DNA of 64,000 nt from Brasenia schreberi (taxonomy: Eukaryota; Streptophyta; Magnoliopsida; Nymphaeales; Cabombaceae). Positions 1-14,525 of the stretch are shown in pieces (position 1 is the first letter of the stretch; every line of letters begins with the position of its first letter). The position numbers and the translations under genes are program-made. The stretch spans positions 18,098,501 through 18,162,500 of the forward strand of contig JAYKKT010000089.1 of the NCBI GenBank assembly GCA_036023115.1. The letters run 5' to 3'. Below the pieces are notes generated by a model that saw only the letters and a list, made by a program, of their open reading frames with translations, was not told the origin of the DNA and ran no database searches.

Positions 1-304
1 TGGAAAATGAAATGCAAAGCCAAAAGCACCGACAAAGCCATCAGAAATCCAAGCCCAAGCTCAAAATACTAAAAATCAGTGAAACAAAGTCTAGAAGGTG
101 AGAAGACGATCGGACGAAAAGGTTAGGAAAAACCCAACTCAAGATGGAGCACTGATGAAGTCAGGGCCCGTGAAAACCGCCCATCTCAAAACGCTAAGAA
201 GGACTGAAGAAACAAAAATTTAGGTCCAATTTTAAGCCCAAATAGTGTTTGGATCAGATTTGGATTATAAAAACCAAATCTAAGATCCAAACCAAAGACC
301 CACC

Positions 305-345
305 CCCTTTGCCTATAAATAGAGGGGGGGGTGCAAGTTCACGTG
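305..345 (+). promoter_or_regulatory. LTR promoter: TATA box followed by a G-box
   Basis: CTATAAATA at 313-321 is followed by a run of G and by CACGTG at 340-345, then a purine-rich GAGAGAGAG leader. The same TATA, then ACGTG, then GAGAGA order occurs in other LTRs of the window. This is seen in sequence; the start site itself is inferred. Confidence 0.6.
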
Positions 346-549
346 AATTTGAAGAGAGAGGCTTGGGAGAGTGCATAAAGTAAGAGAGAGAAAAATGGTG
401 GGCTTACTTTGTCAAGTGGGCTAGCCATATAGGCTTGATCAAGGGTGTGGGTTCGAACCTTGTGTGGACCTAGACCTAACCAAGGGCTGCACCAACATGA
501 AGAATGGCGTGGATAAGGGCTGGAAAAGGGTGAACATGGCTCCAAGAGG

Positions 550-1310
550 TAGGTCTCTAAACCTAACCCTAACTTAGCCCTAACCGACCCACCTAACCTA
601 GTCCACTTCACCCAACCGACCCCATCAAACTTCACCCTAACCTAGCCCACTTACCCCAAACCGACCTAAACTAAACCTAGCCTAAACTCCCTAACTGAGT
701 GCACCTTGTACTCAGTTTTCGCCTAAATCATACCCTTAGCCCCACCGCCTCACTTCCCTCAAACCTACCCACTCACCTAACTAGTCTTGCTACCCGGCCT
801 GCACCTTGTGCAGTGCCCCAGCCACATGCCAACAACATCCCCACCGCCATCTTCCCACAACTCACCCTGCCTGCTGCACACCACAGCTCCCAGCTGCCGC
901 ACGCACCCAACCGCACCATCCCATAGCTTACCACCTTCCTGCGCCAATACGTCCCAGCCATACCTCACTTCACAACCCCACTGCACTCCAGCAGCATATT
1001 CTACCACTTCGCGTCACCCACCCCGTACCAGCCACATCCCGACCAACACCCTTCAACCTGCCACTCCCTGTCAGCCAGCACCTGGCCTGCACCCTGTGCA
1101 GCGCCCTTGCCACAACCGCACCCCGCACCTCACCTGTCCCGTACCCTTGCCACAACCGCATCCCATGCCTCACCTTGCCATAACCCCCACACCTCACCTG
1201 TCCTGCACCCTTGCCATAGCCGCATCAACACACCCCTGCCACAGCCAACTCCTAGCACCTGTCCCAGCCAGCACCCTACACCAACACCCTAGCCCACCTT
1301 AACCGTGACC
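550..1310 (+). repeat. CTAACC / pyrimidine-rich tract inside the LTR
   Basis: Degenerate repeats of CTAACC, CCTAAC and CCACC run for about 750 bases. They open overlapping Pro/Ser/Thr-rich frames on the plus strand that have no conserved start between LTR copies. I read it as low-complexity leader DNA of the LTR, not a gene. Confidence 0.6.
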
Positions 1311-1599
1311 CACCTAAGACCTTGGCCGAACCCAGCCCATCCTAAGCCATAAAGCACTTGGCTGCCCCCAAGTGAACCCAAAACCTAAACTCTCACATCA
1401 AAACCCACCTAGGGAGACCTATCTCGGGGCTGCCAAGGAGGACTGACCCGAGCGACTCGAGAGGCAAAACCGACCACTTGTAAGTGTTTATTTACGTTCG
1501 GTTTTACATTACTCGCCTAAATTAAATTCAATTCGATACGGGGTTGTAATAATGGAGTGAAGTCTCTCCTCGAAATGTAATATTTGTGGTTGATACACA

Positions 1600-2310
1600 T
1601 CCACACACGTGCACTTGAGCCTTATCGCTCTTAATTGCATACAAAGGATACCCACGTGCACTTGAGCCTTTTCGCTCTTATATTGCACACGATTGCACAC
1701 ACATTGAGCTTTTCCGCTCTTAAGCTAAAGTATATATTTTCATTTCAGGTATTTACTTTAGTGAAAGCCGTGTGAGTTGCAATTCAATTCGGGTATTTAC
1801 ATTCAAGTCGTGTGAGTTGTCATTTAAATTTCACACTTACACACACGTATTGAGCCTTTCCGCTCTTAAGCTAAAGTATATATTTCCATTCAGGTATTTA
1901 CTTTAGTGAAAGTTGTGTGAGTTGTCATTTAAATTTCACACTTACACACATGTGCATTGAGCCTTTCCGCTCTTAAGCTAAAATATATATTTCAATTCGG
2001 GTATTTACTTTAGTGAAAGTTGTGTGAGTTGTCATTTCAATTTCACACGAAAAGCACACAAAAGCACTCGAGCCTTTCCGCTCTCCACTCTCACACACAT
2101 TGAGCCTTTTCGCTCTTAGGATATAACATATTTATATATTTTCAAGTTGTGTGAGTTTACTTCACGTCGAGTTGCATTTCCCTTTGTGTGGATTTACATT
2201 AAGTTGTGTGAGTTGCTTTACATTTCGGGTATTTACATTCGTGAAAGCTACATGAGTTGCACTTCAATTTCGGGTATTTACATTTGTGAAAGTTGTGTGA
2301 GTTGCCCTTT
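1600..2310 (+). repeat. LTR tandem repeats with GAGC-loop-GCTC units
   Basis: Units of roughly 45-110 bases repeat GTGTGAGTTG, CGGGTATTTAC and GAGCCTTTCCGCTCTTA (for example near 1616, 1663, 1706, 1851, 1958, 2069 and 2102). The motif is self-complementary (GAGC and GCTC). Equivalent arrays occur at the same relative place in every long LTR of the window. Confidence 0.75.
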
Positions 2311-2590
2311 CAATTCGAGCCTAGCTCACATCATCATCTCAAAAACCCGAAAATATTTTTGCATCTTTGCATTCATTAGCTTTCAAAGACGCCCCGAATC
2401 TACACACAAACCACATTGAAAATAGGTCACATATGCACACACATACCAGGCCTAAAATAGCTAAAACTCCAAAGACTTAGGTTCGTCCAAAGTCGCAATA
2501 AAACTTGCAAACCAGGCATACATCGAATTCTTTGAACACTGGTATTTTCAAAGTTTTGTAAAAACGAAGTTTTAAGCGTTTAAACTGACC

Positions 2591-2700
2591 TTTAAGCATC
2601 GGTTCAAGAAGGTTTAAAATGAAAAGATCCTGCTTCCCCACAAATTGCCAGAAAAGTCAGAATATTTCAAAAATCTTCGCTAGCTTGAGCAAGCTAGCTG
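2591..2700 (+). other. Conserved terminal LTR block with two inverted repeats
   Basis: GCTAGCTT (2679-2686) and AAGCTAGC (2691-2698) form a perfect 8-bp inverted repeat with a 4-base loop. An imperfect hairpin around 2591-2608 matches the CTTGA/TCAAG hairpin of the other LTRs. Both lie within 200 bases of the LTR end, as in the other copies. Confidence 0.6.
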
Positions 2701-2781
2701 GCACACCCTTAGAAACGACGTAGGCACGAAAATGTTCATTTCCAGTCTCAAGAACCAGGAGTGAAAATTTTCATGTTTAGA

Positions 2782-3720
2782 ATAACCATAAAGCATAGTG
2801 GATTGAATTGCTTTTCTATAATATTTACCTTTCAACTTTAATGGTATCTTCTTATCACATAAAATGCATGATACCCTCTCCATTTTAACCAACCTGCATC
2901 AATTCTATGTGTAATATCTCCATCAATTTTCCATCACTCTAGAAAATTGACTCTAGGTATTTAAAATTTTTCTTACAAGGGATACAATGTGTGTCAATCT
3001 TAATTTCTTATCATTTGAAGTAACCAAATTATCAAACTTTTATTCTATATATTCTATCTTTGTTCTACTAAGTTGAAAGCCTTTACTTTTTAATATTTCT
3101 CTCCAGATTTTCAATTTCTTATTAACTTTTTCCTTAAACTCATCCATTAATACAATGTCATCTATGAATGACATACACCAAGAGGATTCATCTAGAATAT
3201 GTTTTGTTAGCTTGTCATTGACCAATACAAATAAATATGAACTTAAAGTTGATGCTTGATTTAATCCAATATTAACCTCAAAAACAAATTGTCATTTCTT
3301 CTTGAGTCCTGACACATGTTTGTGCATTATCATATATGTCTCTTATAAAATCAATGTATGTCAATAAGATATCTTTTTTTTTGTAAAGTTCTTCAAATAA
3401 TATCCCTTGGCACCCTATCATAAGTGTTTTTAGATCAATAAATACCATGTGAATGTTCTTTTTTGCTCTAAAATATTTCATAAGATGTCTCAATAGATGA
3501 ATATATCTTCCTAGCATGAATCCAAATTGATTCTCCATTGTACTCAAAATTTGTGTTAACCTATGTTAATTGATTATTTCTTATAATTTCATAGTATGGC
3601 TCATCAACTTGATACCTTGATAATTTGCATAATTCTGAGTATTTTCTTTATTCTTTTATAATTGTACTTTTCTTTCATTCATCAAGCATATTTTATATTT
3701 TGGTCTTTTATATTTTATTA
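2782..3720 (-). pseudogene. Decayed L1-type LINE reverse transcriptase fragment
   Basis: Reading the minus strand from about 3720 down, recognisable pieces of a plant LINE reverse transcriptase appear in order. They are an NYQGIKLMSHTMKL block (about 3590-3650), QFGFM..R...HLLR (3500-3540), a FIDL..L block, the catalytic box as FIDDIVL where FADD is usual (about 3150), then KGFQLSRTKIEYIE and IPLKLKGKYYRKAIQ..MLYG (2800-2870). Frameshifts and stops break the frame several times. The downstream end is cut by the LTR ending at 2781, so a frame at 2680-2892 reads from LINE into LTR and is not a real protein. No endonuclease domain or poly-A tail is visible. It is an old, inactive copy. Confidence 0.8.
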
Positions 3721-5153
3721 AATAATCTTGTAAGCTAAATAACACTTGTCTCTCATAGGATTTTTCATAGTTTTATAGAAATATTAGTTGGTCTTACATA
3801 TTCACAAATTCTCATAAGTTAATAGTCTCTTTGACTTCATTATTTTTAATAAAATAAGAATTTCATCATTTTAGGTACAACTTGTAATACTTGGAGCTTT
3901 GACTTGGCAAACTAAACGCATGATGAATAGAACAACTAGCCATGTCAAGCATGTTTTTGCTCCTAGGATCCACCTTGATACTTGGCAAACTAAAAGCATG
4001 ATGAATAGAACAACTAGCCATGCCAAGCTTATTAGTTTTCCATAAAACTTCAGAGTTTAACTTTGTGTTCCAAGGCTTCTTATCGGGGACTAAGAATCTC
4101 ACAAGCATTTTAAGGTATGTCATGTAGAGGAAGGAAGAGTCATCACTCACAGGTATAGCTTGTGTATTTGGACTCATATGAGATTGAACGCTAAATTATC
4201 AAGTGTTTCTTTTTTTTTCAAGTTTTATTAAGCCATTACGTGTACAAGACATTCTCATGAAGGTGTTGAGGCGGACATTTGGCTATGCAAGGAACTGTTG
4301 GGGGCTCATAATGTGGCAATTATAAATAAAGTTAAGACAATAATAACATAAACGATAAAATGAGATAAGCACGTTTAAGGTAGTTGTGAAATTAAGAAGG
4401 TGAGAAATTTGATGTTTAATAGTTAAATATAACATAATGATCTTGCCTAAAGTTAAATGTTAATATAGCACAACATTACATTAGGGTCCGAGCAACCAAC
4501 CTGGTAAAGAAGGCTAGGTCCGTTTTTTGCAAACAAAACACAAGTGGTGGCCTCTTTGCTTGATGCTGTTTCCGCATACCAATTCGAGAAAATTTCTCGT
4601 CCCTCTCCGAACCCTGACAATTTTACACTGCAAGGTGCAAATGGGACGGACCCATCGGGTAGGCTAACACCCGTAGTTCTTCAATCAGGTCGGATAATCC
4701 GGCTAAAACGATCCAGCCCATAAAGAGGTTTTTCGCTTTTCCACGTGCCTTGTGCAGAGCGGCACATGCTTATCCCTTTTCAGCTCACGCCCCAAATAAA
4801 TATAAAACAGTCAAATCTGTCTTGTTTATATGCCAAAAAAGGCAATTTTTTATTGATTATCATTCTTAGAAACTTTGGTTACAGGTTGTTGATTTTCTTT
4901 CTCATTGTTACATGTTTGAATTGATAGCCGTTCGATGTTCTTCACGTCCATCACAACCGTCCATCGAGCTGTGTGCTTTTAATACTACTAGCTATTGAAA
5001 GGATCACGTGACTCGGTGATTCCTAATCTTTGCCAGCCATAAGGACAAATATTCCCTCGGTGTTTCGGTCATTAATGAAAAGGGTTTAGGGCGTTTCCGT
5101 CACTTGGTTTGGTGGGCCCCGTCCGGTGTGAAACTGACTGACTCATTTGACTG
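3721..5153. other. AT-rich noncoding stretch
   Basis: No convincing gene. It includes a local direct repeat (listed separately), a T-run near 4209-4218 and mixed-sequence DNA at 4490-4800 without a long conserved frame. A minus-strand frame at 3866-4177 is partly made of the direct repeat and is not recognisable. Confidence 0.5.
3904..4028. repeat. Direct repeat of about 47 bases, two copies
   Basis: The block starting CTTGGCAAACTAAA and ending CAACTAGCCATG occurs at about 3904-3948 and again at about 3982-4028, with few differences and a spacer of roughly 33 bases. Origin unknown. Confidence 0.75.
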
Positions 5154-5175
5154 GGTTCGGTTCGGTTCGGTTCGG
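5154..5175. repeat. (GGTTC)n microsatellite
   Basis: About four GGTTC units in a row. Confidence 0.85.
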
Positions 5176-5460
5176 ATATCAAGGGAGCCAAGCAAGCCAA
5201 CAGCATAAATCTGAACCTTGGTTGGGGCTCGAGGAAACTTGCTATACCCCACCCACCCATCAATAGTTAATACCCGTTCTGAGAGCATACACTCAAAAGT
5301 CGTAAATTGTTTCACACATGGAGTCTGGGGTTATCTTGGTACTGGTTGTATTGCAATAATCAAGACCCACTTTTTTCTGATTAAAAAAAGAAAAAGAAAC
5401 AAAACCATTTTCTTAGACAGGGATTGGCCAAGCCCAAAACTTGATGGAAATTGTGAGATG

Positions 5461-5545
5461 AACAAAGAGCAATAGATCACCAGAACAGGTTGTCGACTGA
5501 AAAGTTGAAGGTCATGAGTTCGATACCCAGTGTGCGCATCTCATG
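5461..5545 (+). repeat. tRNA-like SINE-type repeat, copy 1
   Basis: It shares with the copies near 5859 and 11286 the order ACAAAGAGCAATAG, TCACC, then AAGGTCATGAGTTCGATAC and TGTGCGCAT. GAGTTCGATACC resembles the RNA polymerase III B box (GGTTCGANTCC) and AGCAATAGATCACCAG a weak A box. No flanking duplication was established. The tRNA-derived SINE reading is inferred from this. Confidence 0.45.
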
Positions 5546-5858
5546 CCTTAAAAGAAAAATATGAGGTACATAAGCAAGCAGGGTAGACAAACCTTTGAGC
5601 GCCTAGAAGTAGCAGTGAAACTAATACTAGTTGGTTGGCATATATAAAACTGTTTTACAAGACCGGAGCTAGTTTGCATACACACAACACAATGGGCCTC
5701 TATCAAATAAACTCGAGCAACGTAGCCTAGAATGGTATCTTCAAATGGAGGAATATGTCGAACATTGTCCTAGTCATCGACCATCAATACCTATAGTCTG
5801 TGGTTTTTCCTTTACCTATTTGTATTCTTAGTGACTATTGTAATCAACAAAACGAAGC

Positions 5859-5940
5859 ACAAAGAGCAGTAGTTCACCTGGATACATGATTGGCTAACAA
5901 GCTTAAGGTCATGAGTTCATTTCCTATGCACTAACTGGCA
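5859..5940 (+). repeat. tRNA-like SINE-type repeat, copy 2
   Basis: It has CACAAAGAGCAGTAGTTCACC, a TGGCTAACAAG block and AAGGTCATGAGTTCATTTCC, then a TGCACTAACTGGCA end. It aligns in order with the copies at 5461 and 11286 and is diverged from both. Confidence 0.45.
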
Positions 5941-6803
5941 TTTAACTCCACAGAGCAAGATTTTGTTTATTGTTCCCTCACCTTCAGTCCTTCTTGACCT
6001 TTTCCAAGTTCATCGTCTATTTTCTCAAAACACTTCCCACAAGAGCTCCAGTTGGTCTTTCCAAATCTCAACACGCCTTTCTTGTTTAATATCTTTGTTA
6101 GATGCAATTGCGGTTAAAATTAGTAATATATTTATTTGGTACATAACTTAGTACTATTTACATTAACTCTAAACAATTTAGTTGACAGTTTATAATTTTC
6201 TTGAAGCATCGTTTTCTAGAGTTTTATCATTCACCTTCTCCATCTTCACATTGAGATTCATATTAGCATCTTTCCATACGTTCATAACATTTCAATCACA
6301 TATTCCTCCAATCATTTATGTCTTTCTTTCACATTTTACAGCCCCATAGTAGTTTTTTTTTCTGGTGAAGTATATATATCACCAATATCCAGAAGCCCGA
6401 AGGACACTAGCTGACCCAGCTGAAGCCGGATTCACCCATTAAGGAGGGGAAGTGCTGAACCACATTCTTCTCCCCCCTCCCCCCCCCCACATGAAGTGCT
6501 GAACCACTTGAGACCAGCCAAGGGTTGATAAACCATATTTAATACACGCGAAACCAGCTTGACAGAGCGACTCATCCCAGGTTCCAGACGACCGGGAGCG
6601 TGTCTGTCCTTGGTGGCATTAGTGCTTCTGTTTTCCTTTTAACCCGGGGAAAAGATAGGCAGAGGTTAGAAATACAAAGTCCCCCCCAACTTTTAGGTTT
6701 TATTCCTGTTGCTAACAAAATATTTTTATAGAGGGCGGCATTTCAGGCATCTTTGGATGATCAAAAAGGAGGAGAGCAGACCAGATTGATTGTGATTAAA
6801 CTG
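5941..6803. other. Noncoding DNA upstream of the GH9 locus
   Basis: No gene seen. It holds a C-rich run (about 6472-6490), a short word AGTGCTGAACCAC repeated near 6450 and 6495, and otherwise unique sequence. It probably includes the upstream regulatory DNA of the GH9 locus, but no specific element can be supported beyond the TATA box. Confidence 0.4.
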
Positions 6804-6813
6804 CTTATAAATA
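6804..6813 (+). promoter_or_regulatory. TATA box of the GH9 locus
   Basis: CTTATAAATA lies about 85 bases upstream of the ATG at 6896, with a CT-rich leader (TCTCTCTCTTTCTCT) just before the start codon, a usual plant arrangement. Confidence 0.6.
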
Positions 6814-6895
6814 TCACCCCTGAGCCCTTCAGTTGTGGAGCCCCAGTGTTAATTGGTGTCTGTTGATCCAGGCACTTAAGTCTCTCTCTTTCTCT

Positions 6896-9428
<2,533 letters not shown>

Positions 9429-10570
9429 GTTCAAATGTATTTCGTACTCGAGTGGTAGTTTAGGTCAAAACAGGGCCTACAAATGCTGGATTCTGTAATT
9501 GAGCATGGTTGATACCGATGATTTCTTGTTTATGGGGTAAGCCAAGTAAGTGTAAGTGTGTGCATGCCCTTCAGTTGTGAAAAATCCAAAGAAAGCTGTT
9601 GATGTGTTCCCTTCATTTTATTGGGTCATCGTTATCAAAAACCTTCCGGTGGACTCCAATTCTAGGACCGCCCCTCCGAATTTAGGACCCTCCAACTAGA
9701 AAATTTTATGTGGGCCTAAGCTGCTATTTTGATTCAAAATTCATGGAATCTGAACATAAGTGTGTTCATTTTGTTTTTGGTTGTCCAAATTCATCCCTGG
9801 GCAACACTTGTCCACTGATATCTTTGTGTAGCGTTGTTATTAATTGATTGAGATGGTAGAGCACACTTCATTCTCAAAGCAAAAGTATCGGAATCTGTTT
9901 AGCCAACTAGTTCCTTTCTTTTGCGATATGCTTTACTATTATTTGCCAATCTGAAACCACGAACGAATTTTGTTAATCAGGTTTGAGCTGCCACCTTGTT
10001 GTTTCTGACTAATATTGATGAGATCCACAGCATTGCTTAATAACTTTTTTGTGGGTCTAATGATTCTTTGTTGTAACAGCCTTATTTCTCCACTGCCATG
10101 ATAACCCCAAATATTGTTTCCACCTCACTTCATTGTTAACTCCAAGCTCTCATATGTAAGGTTAAACTTCAACCACTCGTGCAAATTCTATGTGAAAAAA
10201 TCAGTGAGCTGCTCTGGTTTCACTAGTTTGGTCAACAGGTGAGCTGTCTTCTTGAAATCTTGCAGTACATGGAGAACCTACTCCATCTTATGCTGCAAAA
10301 TTCATATGCAGCGGCATCTCCCTCCCTATTCCAGTTACATGCCGCCTGCCATAGAAATGTTTGTATGCATTTCGAGCCTTTCCATTTCCAAACTTGCTTC
10401 CAGAAGGTATTCTTTTGCGATTGAAAATCAGGAACATTCAGTTAAGAACTAGCTACTCAAAACTTAACTGCCAGACAAGATGATCATCCTATCCCCATAG
10501 TTTGCAGTTGAAAGACAACGGCATTAAGTTTGTCAATGATGTTTCTATCAACCTTGTTCTTAAGTGCATT
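9429..10570. other. Region downstream of the GH9 locus
   Basis: No gene supported. The first 200 bases may be the old 3' untranslated region. Plus-strand frames near 10239-10452 are short and unrecognised. Confidence 0.4.
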
Positions 10571-11101
10571 CTATTTCCACTTCCCGTCAATTTCCACGTA
10601 GTCTTTGACTCGTAGGTGCAGTTCGTGACTCCTAATATTCCTTATAAAGTAATGCTCTGGTTGTACAATTTTACTCAACCACACAATTTGGGGCCACATT
10701 TTGACAATTTCTTTCCAAAGAAATGAGCATCCCAGTTTATAACAAACATTCCCATCCTTATTAAACCTTGTGGCATACCTTCCTTTAAACACCCTCACCC
10801 ATAAGTAAGATTTAACTAGTGATTTTCATCCTCATTTCATGATAAAAGTGTTATTCTTACCTCTCATAGTTTGCAAACTCAATTAGCCAGCAGTTGCATA
10901 AAATTTGTCATCCAATGAGGTGAGGCTTTCTAGCAGAATTTCTCTCTCCACAAATAAATCTTCTTTGGACTTTCTCCAATTCATTGGTAATCTTCTAGCT
11001 GATTGCATGTGATACAAGATGACTGTAGCAACAGCCGATTTTGTCAAGGATATCCTACCGGCCAGGGAGATGCATTGTGCCTTCCCCCGAGCTAAAACCA
11101 A
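10571..11101 (-). pseudogene. LINE pol C-terminal fragment
   Basis: Minus-strand reading from 11101 gives ARGKAQCISLAGRISLTKSA and an ILYHMQSARRLP block, the typical segment after the catalytic core of plant L1-type LINE reverse transcriptases. After about 85 bases it continues with WVRVFKGRYATRF and LWKEIVKMWPQIVW (10570-10800), matching the C-terminal part that follows in such LINEs. The two pieces are out of frame, and no reverse transcriptase core or endonuclease is present. It is a truncated, inactive copy and not obviously the same element as the fragment at 2782-3720. Confidence 0.75.
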
Positions 11102-11285
11102 TATATTATTCTTATAGTAATGTAAAAGGCTGAAGAATTAGACAAAGATGTGGATTTACTCTGGTGAAAAACCTTGACAGGAGGTCTGATCAGTGCGGAC
11201 ACTCGAGAGGTCAGTTTGGACACATTACAGAAAGTGAATTTTTATAATATATGTAATTGCAACAGTGGAAATCTCCCACACAACC

Positions 11286-11368
11286 ACAAAGAGCAATAGC
11301 TCACCTGTTCATGAGGTTGACTTACCAGTTAAAGATCACGCGTTCAATACTCATGGTGTGCATTGGCT
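11286..11368 (+). repeat. tRNA-like SINE-type repeat, copy 3
   Basis: CACAAAGAGCAATAGCTCACC, TGACTTACCAGTTAAAGATCA and CGTTCAATACTCATGGTGTGCA align in order with the copies at 5461 and 5859. The A-box-like ATAGCTCACCTG is best preserved here. Confidence 0.5.
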
Positions 11369-13817
11369 TCATCCTTCCCATTGTAGAAAGAAAGAGTCCT
11401 AGATCAGCACGGATTTGTTCCTCTTTTTCCTGGTTGCATGAGGAAACAAGTTCTGTCGAGCTCATACGGTTGGGAAATGGGCTCCAAAGACTTCAAGGTA
11501 GAGGTCACCAGCCCCATACTCAGGGTGCCATCTGCTCTCGGTTTGCCTTATAACTCGTCTAGAGAAAGCGGAACGACAAGTAATGTAGTTTTAGTGGTGG
11601 CAATTTCGTGTTTCATGTCATGTTCACATCGTATGACTCCGTTTTCATGTCAAAAACAGGTCAATCCATGACCAAATTCTTTCATGTCGACTCATGTGGA
11701 GCCTAAACGGACTTTTCAACTGATGTTTGTCCGGGGTTTTCATGTCATGTTAAAATTGCCAGCAATTTCGTTTTTGAATCATGCCATATTGTTTTCTTAC
11801 CAAAGCAAGTGGACACGAACATGCATTGTTTTTTCTTTTATAACTTTCGAACCTTTGGGGTCATGTTTGTGTTGGGTTTTTGTGTTTCTGAATTTGCCAT
11901 GTCTATTGATTTTTAACAGAATCAAACTCTCTTGTTTCCTTCTTCATATTAACCCTCGTGATCTACAAAGCAAAATATCGATTCAATTTAAATCGGATCT
12001 CCGCAAACTGATCTGGGTTTGGTCCAAAAAGCAAACAATTTGATTTCTCTCCCAAGCTACAACCGCAGTCTCTTATTATACACTTTTGTAACCGTCTACT
12101 ATCTATCCTCTCACATCAAATGGAGGAGAAGGCTCCGCCGTTGGGTTGTGAAGATCGGACGGCGTAGATTTAGCTAAACAGTGTTGGCGCAATCATTATA
12201 GTTCTGCACTGGGTTAGGCTTGATCCACCAAAACAAGGAAAATGATCTCACTTTTCAGGACAAGCCCTTCTCCTAAAGCCAGACTTTGTGCCCTTTTTCT
12301 GAACGACCCTGCATGGCTGTGCCCAGCAGAGTTGGCCATACGCACACTGACCATCCTGTGGCCTTGTCCAATCTCAGAGACATTCAGAGGATCTAACGCA
12401 AAAAGTGAAGCACACACCTTTGCTTTATTTATGTAACCTATGCCACGAACACACAGAAAAAGAACATTGGATGTAAGACTTTTTAAAAAATCACATGCAT
12501 TAAAGGATGAGTTTTCATTCTTAAAACATATATAACTGGTTTTAGTGATATAGCTATCCCCCTCTTTCCCCCTTTAAAACACACACTTTATATATATATA
12601 CATGCGCTGGAGTTCTATGCCGTGCTAAGGACACTGTCCCTATTTGCAGCACACCATTCCGGAGTATAATACACGCTTCTTCGCGCCATACTATTTAGGG
12701 CAGTGTATTCCTCGTTCTGTCTCATACTTTTCTTTTAAAAACTAACAACGCCCTTAAAATAATTAAGGGCACAATACTTGAATGGACAAACGTAAACCAT
12801 ATGAGCAAATAATGAATGGACGCCTCTTTCACAGTAGGGTGTCTGGGCAAGCTCGGCCTAGCTAATTTAAGAAATTCTCAGCTAGAAATCAAGCTCGAGC
12901 TTGGATGAGAATCTGTCCTTACGCTTGAGCTCAGTTAAGCACACAACGAGCTCAGCTTGTTATGCCCATTTTGTTAAACCCAACTTACGCATTGAGATAT
13001 GTGGGTTCAAACTCTACTAAAATTGATTAAGCTTAAAGTATTTGAACTCAATTTCTTTGAGCCTGACCAGTTAAATACTCTGTCATTTTAATATGTGTGT
13101 GAGATTAATAAATTTTCTTACCTTATGAATATGTAGTGTTATTTATAAATGTGTATAAAGCTTGATTAGGTTGGCTGAGCCACTTGATCCAAGTATTGGT
13201 GAACTTGAGCTCAGTGCGGCAGGACTAAGTCTAATTAGAGCTACCATAGAGTTAATATCAAGTAGATATTGAGCGGCTCGGTTCACAGAGCAGAGCGGAT
13301 GGATGATGATAATTTTTATGTGAACAAAGTGGTATGTACAGTCGGATGGGGGGGGGGGAGGGTGTAAACACTCAAATTTTTTTATGAAAAATTTCATCTT
13401 TTAGAAAATTAGCTATTTTTGGCAGCTTTAGATTTTTAAATAAAAATACATCAAATGAACTCATTTTGGCATCAAAATTTTCTAGTAACCTCAAAATAAT
13501 GATATATTGCATTCCTTTCGAAAAAAATCAAATTTGGACAATATTTTACAAAAATTACTATTTTACCCTCATGACCAAATTACCAGGATTCTGCCTTTTT
13601 AAATGATTGCCTTCAAAGAAAGGATAATTTCAAACGATTCTTTTATATAAACAAACGAAAAAGGTTACATTGAGAATCAAACACAAAAATGTTTGCAAAT
13701 TTATAAATTTATGAAATTTCAAAACCCCTGATATTCAAAAATAAATTAAATCAAATTAGACCTCAGAAATTCGCTCGGTCGAGAATAGTCTCATTCCGAG
13801 ACATAATACGCAGGTTT
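11369..13817. other. Noncoding DNA without recognised genes
   Basis: Frames such as 11684-12043 are short and match nothing I recognise. Short features seen are a TA run near 12590-12600, a G-run of about 10 near 13349, and AT-rich DNA at 13400-13790. Confidence 0.45.
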
Positions 13818-13985
13818 AAAGTGGTTTGATACCCAACACCCGTTGAAATGGTTAAAGTGGTTCAATACCCTATACCCGTTAAAGTGGTTCGATACCCTAC
13901 ACCCATTAAAGTGGTTTGATACCCTACACCCGTTAAAGTGGTTAAAGTGGTTCGATACCCTACACCCGTTTAAAGTGGTTAAATG
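13818..13985. repeat. Minisatellite, unit of about 27 bases
   Basis: Five to six diverged copies of GTGGTTCGATACCC / TACACCCGTTAAA run in tandem, some with an extra TTAAAGTGG insert. Confidence 0.85.
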
Positions 13986-14284
13986 GTCAAGGTGGTTATA
14001 GGACTCACAGAGCAAAAGTAGGTCACTCTTGCAAAAATTAGGAATGAAAGCAGTGTTTTTTTTTAAATAATATTTGAAGATTTCATTAAATTTGATGTTT
14101 TCAAATATATAAATAATTTTTTAAATAGTATTTGAAACCATACCTGCCATATATAAAATTCAAACCAAAGGAGGCAAATTCCCTAGAAAGAAGAGATTGC
14201 ATGAATTAAAAAGGCAACAACTGAGTACTTGTCAATTTCGACATTATTGGGCAAGGTAACCTGTCATTTTTAGTTTGAGGTATT

Positions 14285-14525
14285 AGAAAGGAAAGTCGAC
14301 GTTGAAGAAGGAAAGTCGGCGTCCAGAAAGAAAGGTCGGCATCAAAAAAGGAAAGTCGATGTTCAAGAAAGAAAAGTCGATGTTCAAGAAGGAAAGTCGG
14401 CACCCAAAAAAGAAAGTCGGTACCCAAAAAGAAAAGTTGACGTTTAAGAAAGAAAAGTCGATGTTCAAGAAAGAAAGTTAGTGCCCAAAATAGAAAGTTG
14501 TCATCTAGAAAGGAAAGTTAGCGTC
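14285..14525. repeat. Minisatellite, unit of about 21 bases
   Basis: About twelve diverged copies of AAGAAAGGAAAGTCGRYGTTC, with the second half varying (GTTCAAG, CACCCAA, CATCAAA) while GAAAGTCG is kept. Purine-rich on the plus strand. After it, 14526-14705 is plain flanking DNA. Confidence 0.85.

Larger units (their letters stand above)
1..2781 (+). mobile_element. Family-A LTR of a Tat-type Ty3/gypsy element, left end outside the window
   Basis: The stretch has the layout of the other family-A LTRs, in plus orientation. In order it holds a TATA box near 313, a CTAACC-rich tract, a donor-like GTAAGTG at 1480, tandem repeats carrying GAGCCTTTCCGCTCTTA, and a terminal block matching the reverse complement of the ends at 14706, 21320, 26321 and 30417. 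The last bases read CATGTTTAGA where other copies have CATGTTTACA, so the end is set at 2781 with one probable substitution. The sequence right of it is a LINE reverse transcriptase, so this LTR sits inside that LINE. The beginning lies left of base 1, so I cannot tell a solo LTR from the 3' LTR of a full element. Its U3 (about 90-180) also resembles family-B U3, so it is a somewhat intermediate copy. Confidence 0.8.

Noticed and set aside
5461..5545. A functional tRNA gene
   Set aside because: Only box-like words are present; no cloverleaf with paired acceptor and anticodon arms can be drawn.
11684..12043. 119-residue open frame
   Set aside because: T-rich composition, no recognisable domain, no gene context.
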